A stretch of 37,382 nt of DNA, from assembly GCA_025351405.1 (NCBI GenBank), contig JANXVZ010000043.1, positions 1 through 37,382 on the forward strand, written 5' to 3'. Position numbers and translations under genes: made by a program. This DNA comes from Sphingomonadales bacterium. GTDB lineage: Bacteria > Pseudomonadota > Alphaproteobacteria > Sphingomonadales > Sphingomonadaceae. The first letter of the stretch is position 1; the number at the start of each line of letters is the position of its first letter. The notes beneath the pieces are model-generated. The model saw only the letters and a list, made by a program, of their open reading frames with translations. It was not told the DNA's origin and ran no database searches. This document shows, piece by piece, positions 26,492 to 33,520 of this stretch.

Positions 26492-27094
26492 TTACGTCAG
26501 CCTCAAGGCCGCCAACTCTGCCTCCAGCTTCGCAATACGGCTATCCCGCGCCGCCAGTGCTGCGGTCACGTCGCTTGCCGCGATCTTCTGGGGGATATGC
26601 TGCGCGCAATTTGCGTCCCAGGCTGCAATTTCGAAGATCATCGCCTGGTCGGCGTGCGCGCGGTAACCTTGCGGAACCAGGCGCTGGATGAGCGCCGGGT
26701 CGTCGTCGACAATGTGCACGCGGCCCCACAGCTTAACCCGGCGGCGATGGGCATAATCCATCAGAAAGATGAATGCCTTCGGATTTTCGCTGAAGTTGCC
26801 CGTCGAGATAAACTGGCGGTTGCCCCGAAAATCGGCAAAGGCCAGCGTCCGGTCATCGATCACATGGAGAAACCCCGCCGGACCACCGCGGTGCTGGATA
26901 TAGGGCTGGCCATCGCTGCTGGCGCTGCCGAGGTAAAAGCTGTCGCGTTCGGCAATGAAGGCTGAAAGCCGCTCATCGACACGATCGCCCATCTCGAGCC
27001 GCGCGCAAAAGTCACGCGAACCCTTGCGTGCCTGTACGGCCCTCACGGCCGGCGTGAAGGCGACATCAGCGGGACGAACGAACGTTTCCATCAT
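26492..27094 (-). CDS. PPOX-class (pyridoxamine 5'-phosphate oxidase-like) flavoprotein
   Basis: A 200-residue split-barrel flavin-binding protein. The core reads RLSAFIAERDSFYLGSASSDGQPYIQHRGGPAGFLHVIDDRTLAFADFRGNRQFISTGN in successive pieces, the usual FMN-binding split-barrel pattern of the PPOX group, with a C-terminal predicted coiled coil (AALAARDSRIAKLEAELAALR). These proteins reduce or bind small electrophiles, haem products or cofactors; no exact substrate can be given. Start choice: an in-frame ATG exists at 27151, but the conserved operator block reaches to 27157, no Shine-Dalgarno sequence precedes it, and the other two regulated genes begin 115-121 bases from the operator edge. 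ATG 27094 (or 27091) fits at about 106 bases, so it is used. Divergent from lysR. Confidence 0.82.
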   Translation of the reverse strand: MMETFVRPADVAFTPAVRAVQARKGSRDFCARLEMGDRVDERLSAFIAERDSFYLGSASSDGQPYIQHRGGPAGFLHVIDDRTLAFADFRGNRQFISTGNFSENPKAFIFLMDYAHRRRVKLWGRVHIVDDDPALIQRLVPQGYRAHADQAMIFEIAAWDANCAQHIPQKIAASDVTAALAARDSRIAKLEAELAALRLT

Positions 27095-27156
27095 CACGGC
27101 GACCCTGCGCAGCCCGACCGGCCACGGGGTCAAGTTGGTGAAGTTTGTCATCAGGA

Positions 27157-27200
27157 GGAATAGCGATAAACTGCAATGGATTGTTCCATAAAAGGGAATA
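27157..27200 (-). promoter_or_regulatory. Operator-like element, copy 3 (lysR/PPOX divergent region)
   Basis: The core TGTTCC-N7-GGAATA (27182-27200) carries the T-N11-A signature. On the minus strand it extends as GGAACAATCCATTGCAG to CTATTCC, closely matching copy 2. The core ends 4 bases before the lysR start codon and contains that gene's AAGGGA ribosome binding site, so bound regulator would also block lysR expression (inference). Confidence 0.7.
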
Positions 27201-27204
27201 AAAA

Positions 27205-28101
27205 ATGGCTCGGCTGCAAGCGATGCAGGTCTTTGTGAAGGTCGCGGAAGCGGGGGGCTTTGCCGGTGCGGCGCGACTGCTCAACATGAGCCCGCCGGCG
27301 GTGACACGCGCGATCGCAATGCTCGAGGATTTGATTGGCACCCGGCTTTTCGTCCGGACAACGCGGACGGTGAAGCTTACCGAGGCCGGCGGGCGCTACC
27401 TTGAAGATTGCCGCCGGATCCTTGCAGAGATCGACGAAGCGGAAAAGGCAGCCGCCGGTTCCTACGCCACCCCGACCGGCACCCTTACGGTCACGTCCTC
27501 GGTAATTTTCGGCCAGATCTATGTCCTGCCGATTGTCACCGAATATCTCGACAGGAACCCCGCGGTGACGGGGCGAGCGCTCTTTCTGGACCGGGTAACC
27601 AATATCGTCGACGAGGGCATCGACGTCGCGATCCGGATCGGCAACCTTCCCGATTCAAGTTATGCCGCGATCCGTGTCGGGACGGTTCGGCGCGTCGTCT
27701 GCGGCGCCCCGGCGTATTTCGAAACCCATGGCATCCCGGCAACCCCTGCGGACCTGGTGCGGCACCGGGTCATTGCTGCAACCAGCGCATTTGCCTCGCT
27801 GGATTGGCGATTTGGCCGCGACGAAAAGACCATGATCACCGTAAATCCGCGGCTGTATTGCAGCACCTACGAAGCAGTCGTTGCCGCCTCGGTGCAGGGT
27901 TGGGGCATCGCACGGCCGCTGTCGTACCAGATCGGCCCGGCGCTCGCTGCGGGCCAACTGCTGACCGTACTCACCGAATATGAGCCTGAACCGCTCCCCA
28001 TCCATGTCATCCACCCCGAAGGTCGCCGCGCCTCGGCCAAGGTCCGCGCCTTTGTCGACCTGGCCGTCGATCGATTGCGTGCCAATCGGATGATCAACTG
28101 A
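27205..28101 (+). CDS. LysR-family transcriptional regulator
   Basis: A 298-residue regulator of the subgroup with close similarity to DsdC/CrgA-like proteins. The N-terminal winged helix-turn-helix is clear (MARLQAMQVFVKVAEAGGFA, SPPAVTRAIAMLEDLIGTRLF, RTTRTVKLTEAGGRYLEDCR; residues 1-65), followed by a substrate-binding domain from about 90 with TLTVTSSVIFGQIYVLPIV and GIDVAIRIGNLPDSS. It is divergent from the PPOX gene, the standard LysR arrangement. Operator-like copies upstream of the PPOX, P460 and AhpD-like genes make these its likely targets. The ATG at 27205 has AAGGGA upstream, which overlaps operator copy 3 and suggests negative autoregulation. The effector is unknown. Confidence 0.92.
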   Translation: MARLQAMQVFVKVAEAGGFAGAARLLNMSPPAVTRAIAMLEDLIGTRLFVRTTRTVKLTEAGGRYLEDCRRILAEIDEAEKAAAGSYATPTGTLTVTSSVIFGQIYVLPIVTEYLDRNPAVTGRALFLDRVTNIVDEGIDVAIRIGNLPDSSYAAIRVGTVRRVVCGAPAYFETHGIPATPADLVRHRVIAATSAFASLDWRFGRDEKTMITVNPRLYCSTYEAVVAASVQGWGIARPLSYQIGPALAAGQLLTVLTEYEPEPLPIHVIHPEGRRASAKVRAFVDLAVDRLRANRMIN

Positions 28102-28216
28102 AGAAGCACGGCTAGGACGTCCCAGTTCGATCCCGGATGGGCAATCTGTCGGCCGTGCCCGGCGTGGGTGTCGGCACCGCCCCAAACGCGGCTCGCGCAC
28201 GGGTGTCCCGGGAAAC

Positions 28217-28816
28217 TCAATAGATACCGGGTACCAGACGATATCGCACCGCCCCGGCGAATTCGCGATAGCGCTCGTCCTGCAGCAGGAAGGCTTCCTC
28301 CTCGCGGATGCGCAGCACCTGCGCCACCCAGGCGGCGATATAGACCGCAACATTCATCGCCGAGAAGTTGAGCACGAGAAAGCCGATCTGGGTCAGCATA
28401 TACCCCGTGTACATCGGGTGGCGGACAAGCTGGTACGGCCCCCCGCGCTTGACGCCGCGATTGGCGGCAATGATTCCAAAGCTGCGATTGAGATAAAGCT
28501 TGGCGGCAAAGCTGAGCAACAGCCCGAGGTTCATCAAGGCCAGCCCAAGCCCGACCGGGATGATGTGACGGTCATACTGGGACACCATGAGCGGTAGCCC
28601 GGTGCCAAGAAAACCGATGATGATCTGCCATATGCTGAGTGTCGCCGGACCTGATTTGCGTACCAGGATAAGGATGACAGTGGCCATTTCGACGACGACC
28701 AGTGGAATATTGCTCGGGTGTCCGGCCAGCGTCGGCATGATCCGCAACAGGAAATATGCCGACAGCATCAGGATCGCCATCCGCTCGGTGATATCGACGA
28801 ACGTTTCAATCTTCAC
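28217..28816 (-). CDS. Isoprenylcysteine carboxyl methyltransferase-like (PEMT/ICMT) membrane protein
   Basis: A 199-residue polytopic membrane protein with about five hydrophobic segments. The C-terminal part has the methyltransferase signature GPYQLVRHPMYTGYML (RHP motif binding S-adenosylmethionine) and a following RIREEEAFLL...YREFAGAVRYRLVPGIY tail, as in bacterial ICMT/NnrU-like and phospholipid methyltransferase families. The methyl acceptor is unknown. The start is uncertain: GTG 28816 is used, with GGGAC upstream; ATG 28780 would begin right at the first membrane segment, and the frame stays open to 28987. It is convergent with lysR (115-base gap, no clear terminator) and divergent from the efflux operon. 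Confidence 0.78.
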   Translation of the reverse strand: MKIETFVDITERMAILMLSAYFLLRIMPTLAGHPSNIPLVVVEMATVILILVRKSGPATLSIWQIIIGFLGTGLPLMVSQYDRHIIPVGLGLALMNLGLLLSFAAKLYLNRSFGIIAANRGVKRGGPYQLVRHPMYTGYMLTQIGFLVLNFSAMNVAVYIAAWVAQVLRIREEEAFLLQDERYREFAGAVRYRLVPGIY

Positions 28817-29138
28817 GGCGTCGGTGTCCCGCACGGATCGGCGATATCGGCGGTGGGATGGATGCTGGGCATGACCGGGGCGGTTATGCCCGATTGCGAA
28901 TCGCGTGCAACCCGGGTTGCGCCTTTGTAATCGTTTCGGCGGAACAACCCGTGTGGCGGGGCGTTGGCGAGGCACGCCACCGGTCATAGCGCGCCAAATT
29001 TCTTGGCGAGCGAGGTATTGCCCGGCCGGCCGGCGTATCGCAGTTCAGGCCTGCGAGGAGCAACCGGGTTTTCCCGGCGTGCTATCCTTGTACGTGCCGG
29101 ATCAGGTCGTGTCGGCGAAAGCCAGAGTTGGGAGCCGC
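28817..29138. promoter_or_regulatory. Divergent intergenic region between ICMT-like gene and efflux operon
   Basis: A 322-base stretch with no supported gene. It contains an 11-bp inverted repeat with one G-T pair and a GGG loop (28867-28891), a perfect 14-bp palindrome GCAACCCGGGTTGC (28907-28920), a spaced repeat GTGGCG-N16-CGCCAC (28953-28980) and a small CCGGG-TTTT-CCCGG hairpin (29064-29077). The palindrome and repeats are plausible operators for the efflux operon, but no regulator gene adjoins it and no promoter was confidently placed. Confidence 0.4.
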
Positions 29139-30380
29139 ATGAACGAGCATCGCGCCATTTCCGTCACTGCCGAAGCGGCGCAACCAGCCGCAGCAGGGCG
29201 GTCGTGGCGCAGTTGGTTGTGGGTTGCACTGGGCATTGCATTGGCCGGCGGGGTCGCGTGGTGGCTGGTGCAACGCGCCGGCGGGTCCGCCGCCAATGGC
29301 CAGCGCGGTCGCCCGCCGACGACGGTCGGCTTGGCGACGGCGAAAACCGCCGACGTTCCCATAAGTATCGACGCGCTCGGGACCGTAACGCCGCTGGTGA
29401 CCGCCACCGTGCGGCCACAGGTATCGGGGGTGCTCCAGCGTATCGCCTTTACCGAGGGACAGTTGGTCACAAAGGGCCAGTTGCTGGCGGTCATCGATCC
29501 GCGTCCGTTCGAAGCCCTGGTCGGCCAGGCGCGGGGCACGCTGGCGCGTGACACGGCGTTGCTGGCCGACGCCAGGCTGTCGCTCTCGCGCTACCAGACG
29601 TTGCTCAAGCAGGATTCGATTGCCCGTCAGCAGGTCGATACGCAGGCCGCGCTGGTGCGCCAGCTGCAGGGCACGATTGCTACCGACGAGGCCGCTGTGC
29701 GCGCCGCGCAGCTCAATGTCACCTACAGCCGGATCACGGCGCCGGTTGCCGGGCGCGTGGGGCTGCGGCAGGTCGATGCCGGCAACTATATCACCCCCGG
29801 CGATGCCAACGGGCTGGTCGTGGTAACCCAGGTGCAGCCGATCGACGTCGCCTTCACCTTGCCCGAGGCGCAGATCAATTTGGTCCGGAAGCGTCAGGCG
29901 ACGGGCGCCCGGCTGCCTGTGTCGGCGTTCGACAGGGCGCGCACGGCAACAATCGGCAAAGGCGTGTTTTCAACGCTCGACAATAGTGTCGATGTCACGA
30001 CCGGAACGGTCAAGGCGAAGGCGCGCTTTGCCAATGCTGACAACGCGCTGTTTCCCAACCAGTTCGTCAACGTCAGGCTCGTCGCGGACGTCCTCGCTGA
30101 TGCGGTGACCATTCCATCGTCGGCGCTGCGCAAGGGACCCAAGGGCGATTTCGTCTTTGTCGTCACCCCGGATCGCACCGCCCAGCTGCGCGTCGTCACC
30201 CTGGGGCCGTCGATGGGGCAGGACAACGCCGTGCTCGCTGGGCTCAAGTCCGGGGAAAGGGTCGTGACCGAAGGGGCCGACCGTCTCACAGATGGCGGAA
30301 AGGTCATGCTCGCGGGTGACAAGCGGCCGGCCGGCGGCGCGCAAGCCAACGGTCGCCGCCGCCGGGGCAGCGCTGCGTGA
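29139..30380 (+). CDS. mdtA: RND efflux periplasmic adaptor (MdtA-like)
   Basis: A 413-residue membrane fusion protein. One N-terminal anchor (about 24-46, WLWVALGIALAGGVAWWLV), a beta-barrel start, a lipoyl half-motif (VRPQVSGVLQRIAFTEGQLVTKG), a long alpha-hairpin (about 135-200), the second lipoyl half (YSRITAPVAGRVGLRQVDAGN), then beta-barrel and membrane-proximal domains ending in a basic RRRRG tail. It joins the inner-membrane pump to the outer-membrane channel. ATG 29139 is chosen for GGGAG just upstream and the anchor that follows; the open frame continues to 28905 without family sequence. Its stop overlaps the next gene's GTG by four bases (GTGA). Confidence 0.92.
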   Translation: MNEHRAISVTAEAAQPAAAGRSWRSWLWVALGIALAGGVAWWLVQRAGGSAANGQRGRPPTTVGLATAKTADVPISIDALGTVTPLVTATVRPQVSGVLQRIAFTEGQLVTKGQLLAVIDPRPFEALVGQARGTLARDTALLADARLSLSRYQTLLKQDSIARQQVDTQAALVRQLQGTIATDEAAVRAAQLNVTYSRITAPVAGRVGLRQVDAGNYITPGDANGLVVVTQVQPIDVAFTLPEAQINLVRKRQATGARLPVSAFDRARTATIGKGVFSTLDNSVDVTTGTVKAKARFANADNALFPNQFVNVRLVADVLADAVTIPSSALRKGPKGDFVFVVTPDRTAQLRVVTLGPSMGQDNAVLAGLKSGERVVTEGADRLTDGGKVMLAGDKRPAGGAQANGRRRRGSAA

Positions 30381-33300
30381 CGGCGGTTTCCGAGCCGGAG
30401 GTCGTTCCGGAATCGACCCGCGTCAATCCATCCAGGCCCTTCATCGAGCGGCCGGTGGCGACATCATTGCTGATGCTGGCGATCGTTCTGGCGGGGATCA
30501 TCGGCTTTCGCTTCCTGGCGCTGTCGGCGCTGCCGCAGGTCGACTACCCGACCATTCAGGTGACGACGCTGTACCCCGGTGCCAGTCCTGATGTGATGAC
30601 CGCGACGGTAACGGCACCACTCGAACGCCAGTTCGGCCAGATGGCAGGGTTGAAGCGGATGTCGTCGGTCAGCTCATCAGGGTCCGCGGTGGTGACGCTG
30701 CAATTCAGCCTCGATGAAAAGCTCGATGTGGCTGTTCAGGACGTGCAGGCGGCGATCAACGCCGCCAATTCGCTGCTGCCCGCCGATCTGCCGCAGCCGC
30801 CGGTCTATGCCAAGGTCAACCCCGCCGATGCTCCCGTGCTGACCTTGGCGGTGACATCGGATACCTTGCCGCTGACCCAGGTGCAGAACATCGCCGATGA
30901 ACGCCTGGCACAAAAGATTTCGCAGGTTGCAGGGGTCGGCCAGGTAACGCTTGGTGGTGGCCAGCGGCCGGCGGTGCGTATCCAGGTCAACACCCAGGCA
31001 TTGGCGTCGTACAACATCACGCTCGAAACCCTGCGCAGTGCCATCGCCGCCGCCAACGCCAATGGTGCCAAGGGCAGCTTCGACGGGCCGGCGCGCACCT
31101 ATGCGATCAATGCAAACGACCAGCTGGTGACCGCGGCCGATTACGCCAACCTGGTCGTGGCGTACCGCAACAACGCCCCGGTGCGGCTGAGCGATGTCTC
31201 GCAGATCGTGGACAGTGCCGAGAACGTCCGCCTCGGCGCGACGATGAACCTGGTGCCGGCGATCATCCTCAACGTCCAGCGTCAGCCCGGTGCCAACGTC
31301 ATCGGAACCGTCGATGCTATCAAGGCGGCGCTGCCCGATCTCGAGGCAGCGCTGCCGGCTGGCGTAAAGGTGACGCTTTTGACCGATCGCACCACCGGCA
31401 TCCGCGCGTCCGTGCACGATACCGAAGTCGAGCTGCTGTTCGCGGTGTTCCTCGTCGTGGTGGTGATCTTCCTGTTTCTGGGCAGCCCGCAGGCGACATT
31501 GATCGCAAGCCTGTCGGTGCCGGTGTCGATTATCGGCACCTTCGGCGTCATGTACATGCTCGGCTACAGCCTCAACAATCTGACCTTGATGGCGCTTGTG
31601 ATTGCCACCGGGTTCGTCGTCGACGATGCCATTGTCGTCATCGAGAACATCGCGCGCCGGCTGGAGGATGGGGAAACGCCGATGCAGGCCGCCTTCAACG
31701 GCGCAGCGCAGATCGGCTTCACCATCATTTCGCTGACCGTATCGCTTATCGCCGTGCTGATCCCGCTGCTCTTCATGGGCGATGTCGTCGGTCGGTTGTT
31801 TCGCGAATTCGCGGTAACGCTGGCCGTGACCATCGTCATTTCGGCCATCGTGTCGCTGACGCTTGTGCCGATGCTGTCGGCGCGATGGCTGAAGCCTGAA
31901 GCCCAGGTGCGTGAAAACGCGGTCAGCCGTGTCTCCCGGCAGACATTCGACAAGGTTTCGGCCCGCTATGATGCGGCGCTCGGTTGGGTGCTGGCGCGGC
32001 AGGGGCTGACGCTGGTGGTCTTCGCCATCACGCTGGCGATCACGGCGCTGCTTTACGTCGTGATTCCCAAGGGGCTGTTTCCGGTCCAGGACACCGGGCA
32101 GATCCTCGCAACGACACGCGTTGCGCAATCCGTCTCCTATGTCCGCATGGCGGGATTGCAGCGCGATACCGCGGCGGCATTGCTCGCCGATCCCGATGTC
32201 GCGTCGCTAAGCTCGTATATCGGTGTCGATGGCACCAACAATACCCTCAATGCCGGGCGCATGCTGATCAACCTCAAGCCCAAGAACGATCGTACCGGCA
32301 ACAAGGACGCCCTCATCACCCGCCTGCGCGAACGCGCTGCAAACGTCGCCGGCGTTTCGCTTTATCTCCAGCCGGTGCAGGACCTTACCGTCGATGCCGA
32401 AAGCGGTCCGACGCAATATCGCTTCTCGCTGGAAGGCGCCGACATTGCCGAGGTCACCGCCTGGGCCGCAAGGTTGACGGCACGGCTGCAGGGCGTTGCG
32501 AAGGTGCGCAACATCGTCTCCGATGTGCAGAATTCGGGGCTTGCGGTGATGGTCGATATCGACCGCGAGACCGCTGGGCGGCTCGGGGTCAACGCCGCCG
32601 CTGTCGATGCGGCGCTGTACAATGCCTTTGGCCAGCGCATCATCTCGACGATCTTTACCCAGACCAACCAGTACCGCGTCATCCTTGAAGCGGCGCCGGG
32701 GTCGATCGACACGCCCGAACTTCTCGGCAACCTCCACGTCCAGTCGAGTGCCGGCAACCAGACGCCATTATCGACCTTTGCGACCATCCGCGAGATCAGC
32801 GTGCCGCTGCAGGTCAACCATGTCGCGCAGTTCCCGGCGACGACAATCGGCTTCGACCTCGCGGCTGGAAGCTCGTTGGGAGGAGCCGTCGATGCGATCA
32901 GCGCGGCGGCACGGGACATCAGCATGCCGAGCAGCGTCAGCCTAAACTTCCTTGGCGCCGCCGACGCGTTTCGCGCGTCGCTCGGCAACACGCTGTGGCT
33001 CATCCTCGCCGCCATTGTCACCGTCTATATCGTGCTGGGCGTGCTTTATGAGAGCTACATCCACCCGCTCACCATCCTGTCGACGCTGCCCTCGGCGGGG
33101 ATAGGCGCGCTGCTGGCGCTTATCGTCACCGGCAATTCGCTTGGCGTCATCGGCATCATCGGCATCGTGCTGCTGATCGGCATCGTCAAGAAAAACGCCA
33201 TCATGATGATCGATTTCGCCATCGATGCCGAGCGCAACCACGGGCTTTCGCCAGTCGAAGCCATCACCCAGGCTGCGTCGTTGCGATTTCGCCCGATCAT

Positions 33301-33520
33301 GATGACGACGCTGGCCGCGTTGTTCGCGGCGCTGCCGCTGATCTTCGGGTCGGGCGAGGGATCGGAACTGCGCCAGCCTCTGGGCCTCGCCATCGCCGGC
33401 GGGTTGATCGTCAGCCAGGCCCTGACGTTGTTCACCACGCCGGTGATCTACCTCGCCTTCGACCGCATCGTCGTCCGTCGGCGCGGTCAGGCGAAGCTGC
33501 TGCCGGTGCCGGCCGAGTGA
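30377..33520 (+). CDS. mdtB: RND multidrug efflux permease (MdtB-like)
   Basis: A 1047-residue inner-membrane proton-driven pump of the HAE1 RND family, with the usual 12 helices and two large periplasmic loops. The N-terminus FIERPVATSLLMLAIVLAGIIGF and helix 4 motif GFVVDDAIVVIENI, with the proton-relay pair D416/D417, are clear, as is the late GIVKKNAIMMIDFAI segment. GTG 30377 overlaps the adaptor stop (GTGA), supporting coupled translation. It resembles the MdtB/MdtC pair of E. coli, which form a mixed trimer; the following gene is the partner. The substrates cannot be predicted from sequence. Confidence 0.93.
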   Translation: MTAVSEPEVVPESTRVNPSRPFIERPVATSLLMLAIVLAGIIGFRFLALSALPQVDYPTIQVTTLYPGASPDVMTATVTAPLERQFGQMAGLKRMSSVSSSGSAVVTLQFSLDEKLDVAVQDVQAAINAANSLLPADLPQPPVYAKVNPADAPVLTLAVTSDTLPLTQVQNIADERLAQKISQVAGVGQVTLGGGQRPAVRIQVNTQALASYNITLETLRSAIAAANANGAKGSFDGPARTYAINANDQLVTAADYANLVVAYRNNAPVRLSDVSQIVDSAENVRLGATMNLVPAIILNVQRQPGANVIGTVDAIKAALPDLEAALPAGVKVTLLTDRTTGIRASVHDTEVELLFAVFLVVVVIFLFLGSPQATLIASLSVPVSIIGTFGVMYMLGYSLNNLTLMALVIATGFVVDDAIVVIENIARRLEDGETPMQAAFNGAAQIGFTIISLTVSLIAVLIPLLFMGDVVGRLFREFAVTLAVTIVISAIVSLTLVPMLSARWLKPEAQVRENAVSRVSRQTFDKVSARYDAALGWVLARQGLTLVVFAITLAITALLYVVIPKGLFPVQDTGQILATTRVAQSVSYVRMAGLQRDTAAALLADPDVASLSSYIGVDGTNNTLNAGRMLINLKPKNDRTGNKDALITRLRERAANVAGVSLYLQPVQDLTVDAESGPTQYRFSLEGADIAEVTAWAARLTARLQGVAKVRNIVSDVQNSGLAVMVDIDRETAGRLGVNAAAVDAALYNAFGQRIISTIFTQTNQYRVILEAAPGSIDTPELLGNLHVQSSAGNQTPLSTFATIREISVPLQVNHVAQFPATTIGFDLAAGSSLGGAVDAISAAARDISMPSSVSLNFLGAADAFRASLGNTLWLILAAIVTVYIVLGVLYESYIHPLTILSTLPSAGIGALLALIVTGNSLGVIGIIGIVLLIGIVKKNAIMMIDFAIDAERNHGLSPVEAITQAASLRFRPIMMTTLAALFAALPLIFGSGEGSELRQPLGLAIAGGLIVSQALTLFTTPVIYLAFDRIVVRRRGQAKLLPVPAE

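Noticed and set aside
28941-28947. GGAACAA before the efflux operon as a further operator copy
   Set aside because: No TTCC half-site lies 7 bases before it and the downstream extension does not match.
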